A stretch of DNA of 64,000 nucleotides from the NCBI RefSeq assembly GCF_004359215.1, contig NC_090619.1, positions 858,520 through 922,519 of the forward strand. The letters are read 5' to 3'. A model generated the notes under the pieces. It worked only from the letters and a program-made list of their open reading frames with translations. It made no database searches and was not told where the DNA came from. Source of the DNA: Bremia lactucae. Lineage: Eukaryota; Oomycota; Peronosporomycetes; Peronosporales; Peronosporaceae. Numbering within the stretch: the first letter of the stretch is position 1; each line of letters opens with the position of its first letter. Position numbers and translations under genes: made by a program. This document shows positions 1-9,317 of this stretch, one piece after another.

Positions 1-413
1 TGCTGTCTCCATGTTGTGAGCCATGAGAGAAGTTTGGATGGGCAATAATGCGCCATCATCCTTCCTCATGAGCTCGTTGTCCGCATCACTACTATGAGGT
101 GACGGCAACGGTGTCGACTCATTGTAGTCGACAATGAGCGACGGATCAACATCCTCACTGTTAAAGTGGGATGGATCCTTTAGCCCTGTTAACGCGACAG
201 CAGCAGTGACTGTCGGCGTTTCGACTAAGGCATTTGCCGCGGCCGGCGAATTAACGCGGCGCGTGCGCTTAGTGCGAGGTTGAGTGGGTGTCTTCGCAGA
301 CGACCCACCAACGTAGCCCCTTTTAGGTGGCACCTTTGGCGCCGTGTATGGAAACACATGCGCTAGAGTGATTGAGTAAACTAGCGGCGCGTAAAGCTGC
401 TCGCAGTTCCTCT
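1..413 (-). CDS. Antisense ORF of family C retrotransposon, copy 1 (runs off the window)
   Basis: Read on the minus strand this stretch has no stop for about 137 codons and continues past base 1. It lies immediately upstream (plus sense) of a polypurine tract and a 3' LTR, so it is antisense to the element that owns the LTR. The product is polar: a basic proline/threonine-rich part (KTPTQPRTKRTRR) is followed by an acidic serine-rich part (SLIVDYNESTPLPSPHSSD). The same protein can be read at 57611-58600, with many third-position changes that leave the residues unchanged (CTC/CTT, GTC/GTT, TTG/CTG, CTC/CTA, CCC/CCT). The first in-frame ATG is deep inside, so the true start may be spliced or lost; the frame stays open upstream into the LTR. 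I do not recognise the family. Conservation on this strand is seen; expression is inference. Confidence 0.55.
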
Positions 414-449
414 CTCCTCTTTGACGAATTCTAAAATGTAAATTCGTTC

Positions 450-464
450 TTAAAGGGGTGATGG
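450..464 (+). promoter_or_regulatory. Polypurine tract of family C
   Basis: A purine-rich run (TAAAGGGGTGATGG) touches the LTR start at 465. This is where plus-strand DNA priming occurs in LTR retrotransposons, and it marks the following repeat as a 3' LTR on the plus strand. The equivalent at 58693-58709 is a longer G run. Confidence 0.6.
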
Positions 465-994
465 TGTAACGGGCTTCAGTTGTCCTAATGTTACACAGTC
501 CCCGTTAAGTACACTTGGTGTACTTAAGGGGATGGTCAATTATTAAATAATAGTACTTAGATCCAGCACTCGGGTGTGGTGCACATTTGTGACCAACCCT
601 TGTGTATGTGATGCACATGGGTGCATTCACATTAGGAGGGATGACGGCTAGCGTCATCCGTTACGCGAGGTATCTACAAAGATACGCTCGCAATACATAT
701 TAAGTGTTATCTATTGAGATGACATTTTAATTGGTAAAAATAGGTATTCAGATTGAATACGATTAAATATAAATCAGTCTGAAAACTACTTCCTACTTGG
801 TAAGTGCGCAAGAGGAGCCGGATTACCGCTCCCGTGACGACACTTAACCAGAGTACTTAGTGTGTTGGGTGAGGTCGCTAACGCGCCCACCACAACTACC
901 TCACTACGCAAGAAAAGCAGGTCTAACCGCTTCCTCGCTGTGCTAGGGTGTGTGCCTAAGTAGAGCGTGCCCCATTACGACGTGCCCGCCTACA
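465..994 (+). repeat. LTR of family C, 3' LTR copy
   Basis: The repeat starts TGTAACGGG and ends at CCCGCCTACA, about 530 bp. Long stretches match 47147-47672 base for base with scattered changes (for example the AAGTACACTTGGTGTACTTA block). The reverse-oriented copies at 51544-52063 and 63115-63624 also match. A polypurine tract lies directly 5', so this is a 3' LTR; its element lies off the left edge. The right boundary is judged by comparison with the copies that are followed by a primer-binding site. Confidence 0.75.
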
Positions 995-1804
995 ACAATT
1001 AGCACCGTGCTTCGTCAATTATATTAGATTCTCGGTCGCAAGGGTGCGCAAATTTAATCGTCAAAAAAGGCGTTTCCACCCAGCGATCTCCATTTGCCCA
1101 ACGCTCAAGCTCAGGTAATTTCTATCCCGTTATGAAAACAAAGTTTGCATAAACATGCACATATGTAGCACAAAGTCAAGGTAGACTCTTAACTCACTCT
1201 TTTGCAATGGATTAATTTGAGCAACATAGTGTCCGTACTATTCATCAGAAAGAGTGGTAGAACCATATATTATATAAATCGGTATAAAAGCTTGGTACCT
1301 GTTTGAAGTGCGGATTAGCAGTAGCAAGCTGCGAGTCTCCTCCTGTGAGCGTCTTAGATCATCGCTAAGCTTTTTAACGCTTCGCAGCGCCTCCTCGCTC
1401 TTCCAGAAACGCAAATCATATATTTCTTTTGTTCGCCACACCTCCGACATTTTAAAAATATCGGATAAAAGAAACAGCTGCTACAGCTAGAAATCAGGTC
1501 CGCGCCCCTAAAAGATAAAGCATGGATGAATTTATCGCTTCATGAATTGCTGTCACTCGATCAAGGCACGTCCAGAGCCCAAGCAACAAAATTTTGATGG
1601 TATAATTCTGGTTGCGAGCATGCGGCAGCTTCATGTGCCTTTAGTAAAAACTTGTCCGGGAATGGCGAACTATACGAACAAAAGAAATTCTTACTTTTAA
1701 AGTCTGCAGCAGAACAAAGCTTTTTAAGAACGCAAATTACATTCAAAGTTCTGGTTCTTTCATTGGCCTGCAGCGAGGACGATTAAATGTGGTGATGCAT
1801 TATA
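995..1804. other. Unassigned interval between two LTRs
   Basis: I see no similarity to the LTR elements elsewhere in the window, so this may be host-type sequence. Two modest minus-strand frames are present. The one at 1238-1450 begins MSEVWRTKEIYDLRF and is rich in charged residues with a coiled-coil look; its coding feel ends at an AACAG/GTACC junction that could be a splice donor. The other spans 1561-1746. I could not join them into a gene with consistent splice phase. Confidence 0.3.
1238..1450 (-). CDS. Short hypothetical reading frame, possible first exon
   Basis: The frame is 70 codons. Its first 51 residues are highly charged and helical in appearance (LRSVKKLSDDLRRSQEETRS), followed by a hydrophobic, low-quality tail. 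The change of character coincides with a GT dinucleotide after AACAG, so an intron could begin there. No family is recognised and no downstream exon could be placed in phase. A chance frame remains possible. Confidence 0.2.
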   Translation of the reverse strand: MSEVWRTKEIYDLRFWKSEEALRSVKKLSDDLRRSQEETRSLLLLIRTSNRYQAFIPIYIIYGSTTLSDE

Positions 1805-2246
1805 TGTAACGGGGTGTATCGTTACATGAAATTAACACTTAAAGGTTGTTAATTAATATATTATTTTCAAAGGTAGATAATATTGGGAGAATATTACTTT
1901 ACGTAGTAATATTCGGAAAGCTGATCCTTTGGTAGATATAGGCCATTATATCTACTTGCTCCGCGGTCCAGTCAGTCCTGGACGCGCGCAAAGAGAGAGA
2001 CATATAAGACTTTATTACATGTTTTGTGTTAGTTCATAGTTAGGTTAGTATTAAATAGATAAAAACAGAGGAACTTAATTATGTTTAAAACAGTTTACTT
2101 TTAACCCTCTTTAAAGCAAGTGTTTTAAAAAGAGTCTTCCTCTGCACGCACTAGTGTATGTGAAGTGACGTGAGGCACCATTCGCACTGAAGCAGTGCGA
2201 AGTGGACTTGTACTGAAGCGGTTCAAGTCGGCAGTGCCCCGTTACA
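1805..2246 (+). repeat. 5' LTR of family B (G1a)
   Basis: It is 442 bp, begins TGTAACGGGG and ends GCCCCGTTACA, with the primer-binding site two bases downstream. The last part matches the reverse complement of 45182-45450 and 39041-39127. The first 22 bases form a small inverted repeat (TGTAACGGG ... CGTTACA), as in family A. Confidence 0.85.
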
Positions 2247-2248
2247 CC

Positions 2249-2267
2249 TGGTAGCACTTTAAAGTCC
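2249..2267 (+). promoter_or_regulatory. Primer-binding site of G1a
   Basis: The sequence TGGTAGCACTTTAAAGTCC begins two bases after the LTR with the TGG expected for pairing to a tRNA 3' CCA end. The sister copy has the same site at 45161-45179 with two changes. I cannot name the primer tRNA from sequence alone. Confidence 0.7.
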
Positions 2268-2296
2268 GTCCAAGGACCACAGTTCTATCATCTAAC

Positions 2297-3429
2297 ATGG
2301 ACATGTTAGATGATAATGGAAATACGCATCACGTTTCGCGTGATAGCTACTCCTTTCTAAGTGACACAGAAAGGAGTGCGGTCGAACGAATGAGTTCGAC
2401 CGTAGGGAATGATGCCATCTTGGCCATGCTGCCCGGTTTGGACAGAGATGCCCTCCGTTCAGCAATCGCAAAGTACATACAACATGAACTTGACGAGGCG
2501 AAGGTAGCCTTGCTTAATCAGCAAGGCTCTCAACAGGCAAAATGTTGAGGTTACAACAGGTACGGACCCCTGTACCTGGGATGACGCACACGCGTCGTCC
2601 CGAAACCTTAAAGATAGACATCTCTAAGTATAGCGGAGTCGAAGAAGACTCCCTCTTGAGATGGTTCGTCGAGTTGGACGATGCCATAAGGGCTCGTCAC
2701 ATCGTCGACGAGCAAATGCAAGTCGCATTCGCTCAATTCACCTAAGACATATGGTTCGCGCAACTTAAGGCCTAGTGCTCAAGGTTTGGCACGATTTGGC
2801 AGGTCGTGCCAAACCTTGAGCACTAGGCCTTAAGTTGCGCGAACCATATGTCTTAGGTCGCTTGAGGCTTCTAAAGCCCGGCACAAACAGACGTTTGAAC
2901 CGCCTAGGGCTGAGTTCAGAGCTCGTTCAGACCTTCTGAAACTCAAGCAAGGCAAACGTGATGTTCACGCATATGCCCAGCAAATACGAGTCGTAGCGAG
3001 TTGTATCACTAACAACTCAGTTCATAAACACACGTTGATTACGGTGTTCATGCAAGGTCTTACGGATGGTCCCCTAAAGACCCACCTGTTCCGCTTGGAA
3101 CTGGATACGCCTGAAGAAGCAATATACGTTGCAGAACAGGAGGACTTAAGCTTGAGACAGGCTCAAGCTAGTTCGTCATCGTATCATCCTCCAAGATGAC
3201 ACGAGTTAGGAGGTTCAGAACCTTTATCTCTCTTATGTCGAAAGCGAGAGGCCTCGCTTCACTCATGAGTGCAGTGCCCCACGCCCAGTACCGAGAGGTA
3301 CTGAACGTAATTATGGACTGAGTGCCAAAAAGGGCAACGGTCGCGGGTCCGACGTTGTTGCGAAATCGCAGCAGCGAGGCGGACGCCAAAAAACGGTCGG
3401 GGTCAGAAGGGGCACAACGCTCTACGATC
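2297..3429 (+). pseudogene. gag: gag of G1a, frameshifted
   Basis: The capsid-like protein starts MDMLDDNGNTHHVSR at an ATG 30 bases after the primer-binding site. The first frame (2297-2548) stops exactly where a second begins (2542-2745); start and stop overlap in ATGTTGA, and the sister copy shares this. The continuation after the palindrome at 2741-2857 reads the conserved gag stretch FRARSDLLKLKQGKRDVHAY, then a decayed zinc-knuckle region with only part of the Cys/His pattern left (HECSAPRP near 3262). Several further frameshifts occur. It resembles the gag at 44124-45131 closely and that of family A distantly. Confidence 0.8.
2741..2857. repeat. Perfect fold-back palindrome, 54-bp arms, 9-bp spacer
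   Basis: Bases 2741-2794 are the exact reverse complement of 2804-2857, separated by TTTGGCAGG. The right arm is genuine gag sequence; the sister gag near 44680-44730 has only that arm. The left arm is therefore an inverted extra copy inserted into gag, which it disrupts. Perfect identity means a recent event or an assembly/cloning fold-back artefact. Confidence 0.95.
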
Positions 3430-3870
3430 AAGCAACCTCAAGAGAATTTGCAAGTCTCTTGAAGAAAGTTGCTCCAGACACACAATCATTATGTGTCTCT
3501 GCACCTGGCGACGAGGTATCACTCATCACCTCTGAGTTAAAAGTGACAAATGATTTGTCACTTAGAGCCCTAGTGGATTGCGGATCGTCGAATAAACTTA
3601 TTCGTCGCCAGTCGGTAGAGGGTCGTAGGCTCAAATATGTTGAGCGCGACATCCCTCAACGAGGATGAAGGTGCGTCTAGCGACAGGCGCACCGATAACA
3701 GTAATGAAATGCGTAGTGAAATTTCACTACACGTTAAAAGATATACAGTACGATGATGATTTCATCGTACTGGATTGAATGACAAATTTGATGTCATCCT
3801 AGGTTTACCTTGGCTCAGAAAATGTGAGCCAAGAATCGGCTGGCAGCACGGGCTGCCGAGGGATTAATCC
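3430..3870 (+). pseudogene. pol: Aspartic protease of G1a
   Basis: The retropepsin region carries LVDCGSSNKLIRR, where D-C-G stands in place of the usual D-T/S-G active site. The flap-side motif FDVILGLPWLRK appears near 3790, in another frame. A stop (3666-3668) and frame changes break it. Its sister at 43453-43911 is uninterrupted for 152 codons, which helps delimit the domain. Downstream, to about 4338, lies a poorly conserved linker before reverse transcriptase that includes the reading frame 4055-4342. Confidence 0.75.
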
Positions 3871-4338
3871 TTCGGGATGCTGAAGTCTAGTTACTTGAGC
3901 ATTATCTTTTTGAGAACATATCTCCTCAGGTACGTGGGAACTTATTCCCTTAACTTCTTCCGACTGAGTAGGCGCTCATACTCCTGATCTGTATGCACCT
4001 CCGAAGTTAACTTAGGAGATAACTCAGTTACTAACCCTAGAACCTAAACGTTTCTTGAGAGATCTGCATAGTGGTAGAGTCAACCAGATCTGCGTGCTCG
4101 TCACAGAGGACAAATCCGTAACCGACATTCGGTCAGCGGTAATTTTTGCAGAGAACGAACGAATTCTCAGCAGCTCATCGATGGACGAAAGCGTCCTCGA
4201 TGTGAAGACTCGGACTGAGAGATATACTACTGAATCCTGGGAGTCACTTAAGACAAATCTTTTATACAAGGATTTGATGGAATTCAGGGATGTATTCCCT
4301 GAAGCAATTCCATGCAAATTGTTTAAAGATAAAGGCAC

Positions 4339-5090
4339 TTGACATTAGATCGAGCTCAACCGGGCTCGAAGTACTATGTTATGAAGCAGTGGCCACTGCC
4401 TCGGGAACAAGTACTTGCGATCGATAAATTGTTTACCGATCGAGTAAAAGCGGGCCATGTAAGGGAGTCAACCTCCCCACATAGCTCTCGGACCTTCTGT
4501 GTGCGAAAGTCCACAGGAGGGTGGCGTATAGTGCACGTATTCAATAAACTGAATGCTGCAACGGTACCGGCTCAAACGCCGATACCTAGAAAAGACGTAA
4601 TTATAGATGGTACGTCTAAGAGTACCATCTTTTCGTCTATGGATCTGATGGATGGATTTTATCAGATCTTTATGCGTGAACGGGACATCCCGTACATAGC
4701 AGTGAGCACTCCCAGTGAAATGCTCTGGGAATGGCTAGTAATGCCATAGGGGCTTAGTAATGCCACAGGGGCTTAGTAACGCCCCTGCAACATTCAACAG
4801 ATGCTCAATGAATCTGTTGGACTGGTACGAGAATTCGCATCGAGTTATTTTGACGATGTATTTGTCCATGGCCGGGCCACGGACGGAAAGACGGACGTGG
4901 AAGTTCAGAAAACTCACGTTCGTCAGGTTCTTACACTTATGCGAAAGCATAAGTTGTACGCAAATCTCAAGAAGTGGAAATTCGCTGCAAGCGTAATAGC
5001 ACTCTGTGGGTCATCGTCAAAAAACATGGCGTGCGCCCTGATCCCGAAAAGATCAAGGCAATTACTGACTGGTCAGTTCTAGTCGATGTC
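4339..5090 (+). pseudogene. pol: Reverse transcriptase of G1a
   Basis: Gypsy-type polymerase. Recognisable blocks in order are YYVMKQWPLPREQ, FCVRKSTGGWRIV, PAQTPIPRKDVII, the DLMDGFYQI block, MLWEWLVMPQGLSNAPATF and the catalytic FDDVF (in ASSYFDDVFVHGR, about 4840-4875). A 19-bp direct duplication at 4741-4778 creates a stop in the M-P-Q-G-L-S-N-A-P block, and the frame changes again near 4990. The catalytic aspartates are retained but the protein cannot be made as one piece. Confidence 0.85.
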
Positions 5091-5156
5091 AAGGAATTTT
5101 GAAAGTTCCTTAGGCTAGCTGCGTTCTTAAACAAGAACTCACGCAATTATGCCGAG

Positions 5157-5618
5157 ATGACAGTTCATCTCTCTCGTCTCTTGAAAAAAGACGAGAAATG
5201 GTTATGGAACGCTGATTGTCAGCGTTCCTTTGAAGGTATCAAGCAAAGCTTGATGCAATCGCCCATCTTGGCGATTGCAGATCAAGACAGACCATTCCAT
5301 GTGGTCTGTGACGCCAGCAATTTCGCAATCGGCTGTGCGTTAATGCAATATGATACAGACGGCGCGGAGCGCGTCCTCTATTACAAATCGCGTCAGCTGC
5401 AACAAGCTGAACGCAATTACCGAGTGCATGACGAGGAACTCTTTGCCATGAAATATGCACTGGCTAAACTTAGGATCTATCTTCTAAGAGATAGACCGTT
5501 CATCGTTTATACGGACCATGCGTCATTACGTACGGCCGTAAACAGCCCACGCCTCTCGCAAAGAATGGCGAAGTGGCCATCCTTCTTCGCGGAGTATAAT
5601 TTCTCCGTGGAATATTAA
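5157..5618 (+). pseudogene. pol: RNase H region of G1a
   Basis: 153 uninterrupted codons cover the end of the RT connection and RNase H. Acidic motifs are visible in CDASNFAIGCALMQ, in HDEELFAMKYAL and in YTDHASLR, the pattern of gypsy RNase H. It stops at FSVEY with TAA, where other copies continue YKPGRLNV. The same premature stop is present in the sister copy (41424), so it predates the duplication of the two copies. It matches that copy almost residue for residue. Confidence 0.85.
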
Positions 5619-5677
5619 CCAAGACGAATTAATGTCGTCGCTGATGCGTTATAACGCCGACCCGATTCGAGTCAGCA

Positions 5678-6640
5678 GTGCACTCCAACAGTGGAAATTA
5701 TACCACTGTTGCAACACTCACTACGCGTGTTCCGTTATCGAACTTGTTTGATGACATAAAGAAAGCCTACACAGAAGATAAGGACCTTCTATGTTTGATG
5801 GATCATTTAATGAATCCATCAAATCAATCTCTTAAACATTTACCGGCTTTATATCGATCGTCATCCGATCGATACACAACACACAACAACTTATGGTACT
5901 ACACAGCCGTTGCCGGCGACACTCCGCGTGTCGTCGTCCCAACTCACAAAGAAATGCGCTTGCGCATCATCTATAAGTGTCCCGATGCACCAACAAGTGG
6001 GCATCGTGGACGCGAGAAAACTTATCTCACAGTAAGTCGCGAATTTTACTGACCCCGCCAGTATCAGTTCGTGTGCAAGTACATTCGTGCTTGCGAGGTA
6101 TGTCAACGGGTGAAGCCTAGCCCTTCATCCCGTGCACCTCTCCAACCTCTACCACTTCCGGCAGAATGTTGGCAGTCCGTATCTATGAGCTTCGTCTTCG
6201 GATTTCCCGAAGACGATCACAAAAACATGGAATCCTTGTTTTTGAAGACAGATTCAGCAAGATGGTACATCTTGCTGCGGTACCAGAGTCGATTACGGCT
6301 CCGGGTTGTGCCCGTGTCTTTATCGACACGGTATTCAAACTCCACGTTTTACCCCGTAAACTCGTCTCGGATAGAGAGATCCACGGTTTACCCCGTGAAC
6401 TCGTCTCGAATAGTGATCCATGGTTCACGACGGAATTCTGACAATTCGTGTTCCGATCTCTCGAAACACGGCTGACTGTGTTAACTTCTGATAATCCAGA
6501 GACAGATGGTCAGACGGAACGCGTAATTGGCGTCATCAAAGAGATACATCGAGGTTTCGTCCAATCGTATCCGATTTGGAGCGAGTTTTTACCGATGGTC
6601 ATATTCGCCATCAACAGTTCGGTATATGCGTTGTAGACGC
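5678..6640 (+). pseudogene. pol: Integrase of G1a
   Basis: The zinc-binding N-terminus is seen as SGHRGREKTYLTVSREFY followed by ACEVCQRVKP (H/H/C/C pattern, about 5980-6120). The core carries RFSKMVHLAAVPESITAPGC, a partly duplicated SDR-D block and PETDGQTERV with the catalytic glutamate (6498-6530). The first catalytic aspartate, present as SIDFVFGLP in the sister copy, reads MSFVFGF here and appears lost. A 39/37-bp tandem duplication (6342-6417) inserts a repeated P-R-(K/E)-L-V-S block. Several frameshifts are present. Confidence 0.85.
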
Positions 6641-6689
6641 ATACACCGTTCTTCGTGAATGGCTTACGCTACCACGCATACCCACTTAA

Positions 6690-7478
6690 TTAGAAGGATC
6701 CTCTATTTTTAAGGGGATGGACTCGCACAAGCAAAACCATTTCTGGCTCATGCTCATCACGCGTCGAAGTTACCAACGACGCGAGTGATATTGATGTCGA
6801 AGCAATTGATATCAAAGATGAGACAGATCTCATGGCAGTGCGCACAAAGCGCACTGGAAAAGACAAAACAAATGAGTCAGCAGAGGAATTTCGGCTGGCT
6901 CGAAAATCGGTAATCCGTTTCGTGCAGGATTCCATTGATAACGCAGTGGACCGTCAGAAACGGAACGCAGGCAAACATGGAAGAGCAAATGTTCTTTGAT
7001 TTAAAATTAATGACCTAGTACTGCTCTCTACGGTGAACTTACCTAAGCGAGTAGTCACTAATGTAGGTAGCAGTAAATTACTACCCAAGTTCATTGGGCC
7101 ATTCCGTGGACTGCATCGCAGAGGCAATGCGTACACAATAGAATTGCCACGTAGGATGCGAACGCATCCTATGTTTACGTTAGTCGGCTCCGCCCGTACC
7201 ATCAGTACGGTTTCTTCCGAGGACGAATCTGACCACCCTTTTCAAGAATCCCTTAGAGATTCTTGTTATCACGTATCATATTCTCATGTCGGGTCCAAAG
7301 AGCCTCGAAACCGCGATGAGCTGACGACAGCTCATCACGAAAAGCGTGATATTTCCCTTCCTACTCAAACATTGAGTGCGCACCCCCTAACGATTTTCCA
7401 ACCGTTCGATATAGTGAGCCTGCACCGTCTACTACAACGATTGACGCTTACCGCGCTCGTGTTCAAGACCCTCCTCTT
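6690..7478 (+). pseudogene. pol: Integrase C-terminal (GPF) region and tail of G1a
   Basis: After a charged linker (6740-6990) comes the conserved C-terminal module: DLVLLSTVNLPKRVVTNVGS, KLLPKFIGPF and NAYTIELPRRMRTHP. The tail SSEDESDHPFQESL continues to about 7478 and matches the sister copy up to that point. The frame is closed at TGA about 7000 and reopened. Downstream sequence is unrelated, so the element is broken here. Confidence 0.8.
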
Positions 7479-8376
7479 TTAGTTCAGTGGCCGTTTTCCT
7501 CAGTTTTGCTTGCCGACGCACGATTTTCCCTTCCACTGTGAGCGGCTACGCTCCCGGTGCAATAAATTTGTACAGCAAACGAATATTGGCCCCATCTATT
7601 TTTGAAGCCAATAAAAGCCATTGAAAAGCTTGCTGTTTGTATTTTTTCCACTGTAATTAGCGCTATCCCAACAAACTTTGATCCATATTATCTAGATTGT
7701 TTCTGTGTGAAACAATCATGTGAACCACTTCGCTGAAACTTCTAGCTAGCGAGCAGAAGGGATTAATGAACATTAAAAAATACATTGGTAAAACTTCAGG
7801 GGAATTACTGCCTGTTTAGAATCGGAACGGGCTTTCTTTTGCAAAGTAGTTCAAAAAAATCAGAATACCAATGAAATTCACTCCGTCTGCGTGGATACAA
7901 TAACATTTGGAAATCAAATGGGGCATCAAAGTCAAAGAGAGATATCAAGCATGTATTACATATAGCCCGCAAACAGTATCAATCAGCCCGCAACAGCAGA
8001 ACTAGCAGATTACCAAGCATTACCTGCACTGGTGTCATCAGCAGACCCTGTGCGTACCATGTGAGTTTTTATCAGCTAATTTCACACAACACACCACTTG
8101 CAAAGGAAAGTACGTCCAGAAGAAAATCAAATTAGGATTTTTGATCCACGAAGTGTCGCCTTCCCAGATGCAGAATTTGTCAAGCGACACGACATAATGC
8201 CAGAAATTTCAGGTTGCGTCCTGCATCAAGTTCGACCTTTGATCAATTAAGTAACTAATTTACTAATTTTAATGATTTTATCGGAATTTCTCAACTCACC
8301 CTCTTGACCGACATTTGATTGGCTAAAAAATGGATGGGAGACATTTCATTTGCTACGAGATGAATGGGGTGAGCTT
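7479..8376. other. Unassigned interval
   Basis: I see no element or long reading frame. Near 7580-7650 there is GGCCCCAT beside AGCTTGCTGTTTG; similar short words occur near 38880-38940 in different order, possibly an old small repeat. Otherwise I see nothing here. Confidence 0.3.
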
Positions 8377-8442
8377 ACGAACAAGCGAGGGTGAATTTAC
8401 GAATAAGCGAGGCTGAGTTGAAGAAAAAGCGAGGCTGAGTTT
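8377..8442. repeat. Three tandem 22-bp units
   Basis: Units at 8377-8398, 8399-8420 and 8421-8442 share AAGCGAGG(G/C)TGA(A/G)TT with a few substitutions, and a weaker fourth unit may precede them. The array abuts the LTR fragment that follows. Confidence 0.8.
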
Positions 8443-8771
8443 AGATATTCCCTATAATTAATTCTAATAAATACACATCAGTCCAAAACTTTCTTCTAGT
8501 AAATTATGCGCACAAGAAGTCGGGTAATCGCTTCCGTGATGTCACGTGTCTAAGAGTATAAGGTCGTTGGGTATTGCCGCCTTAGGCACCCCAACAACCT
8601 CGCTCCACGTGAGAGAAGATTGACCGTTAATTAAAAAATACATGTTTAAACAGAAAATATTTTTTTTTAAAATATAAATTAAATCAATTAAAAAAAATCA
8701 AACAAACTCCTCGCTGAACCCTAAGGTGTCAGCGTTGTAGTGCGATGTCGATCTCGAAGCGCCCGCCTATA
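8443..8771 (+). repeat. LTR of family C, 5'-truncated
   Basis: Matches the second half of the family C LTR, including the TAAATACACATCAGTC and CGCTTCCGTGATG blocks and the terminal GCGCCCGCCTATA. About 70 bp of A/T-rich sequence (8630-8700) is inserted relative to 465-994. Confidence 0.65.
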
Positions 8772-8793
8772 GCGTCGCTGACTAGCGACCGCA

Positions 8794-9214
8794 TGTAAGG
8801 GGCACCTTTCGTTAGCACTGCCTCGGAAATAGCTAAACTACACATATAATAGTAAATGTAATGTGCCTCCGAATACTTTACGTACACACTGTGCAGAGGA
8901 AGGTTTAGAATTTGCTAAGCGTGCTAAGCAACTGAAGGTAAATTTATGGAAGACTGAGCATAGATACAAAGCATTTGATAAGTTAAGTTCCTGCGTTCTA
9001 ATATCCCATGATGTCCTGACTTTATGTATCAATAAGAGATAATGCGTAGTGACTCATTGTTCACCTCTCATTCGCGCGTCTAGAAGCGATTGGCGTTTTC
9101 TTAAGGATTCAAATCAACGAAAATACAGAACTGTCATAGTCATATAAATACCGCAATATTACCATATATGGTAAAAATAGGTAATTATATTTATGTGACG
9201 AGCTACCCAATACA
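8794..9214 (-). repeat. 3' LTR of family A
   Basis: On the plus strand it begins TGTAAGGGGCACCTTTCG and ends before CAACCCC; read on the minus strand it has the family A landmarks, including the palindromic TTACCATATATGGTAA and the CCTTCCTCTGCAC block. It is 421 bp and diverged at its 5' end (TGTATTGGG instead of TGTAACGGG). The adjacent minus-strand purine stretch GATAATGGGGTTGA is the polypurine tract. Confidence 0.7.
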
Positions 9215-9317
9215 TCAACCCCATTATCCAGCAGTCACTTTAGTGACTATTATCATCTGACAGAGAGTACTGTGTGTCTCTCTGCGAAAGTAGCACGTGT
9301 TAGTCTGAAAAATCGTT

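Larger units (their letters stand above)
1805..7478 (+). mobile_element. Ty3/gypsy retrotransposon G1a (LTR family B), 3' truncated
   Basis: Order on the plus strand: 5' LTR, primer-binding site, gag, protease, reverse transcriptase, RNase H, integrase, integrase C-terminal tail. The element stops abruptly about 7478, inside the tail that in the sister copy (39041-45450, minus) leads to a chromodomain; chromodomain and 3' LTR are missing here. Every large domain is interrupted by at least one stop or frameshift, so it is non-autonomous. Parts such as RNase H differ from the sister copy by only a few residues, which suggests fairly recent amplification. Confidence 0.9.

Noticed and set aside
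1238..1800. Spliced host gene from the two minus-strand frames
   Set aside because: Candidate donor and acceptor sites give inconsistent reading phases, so I report only the single frame with low confidence.
7570..7650. Possible small inverted-repeat transposon (GGCCCCAT and GCTTGCTGTTTG words, also near 38880)
   Set aside because: The words occur in different order at the two places, and no terminal inverted repeats or target duplication can be defined.
8377..8442. Tandem 22-bp units considered as a CRISPR array
   Set aside because: The units are contiguous with no spacers, only three in number, in eukaryotic repeat DNA.
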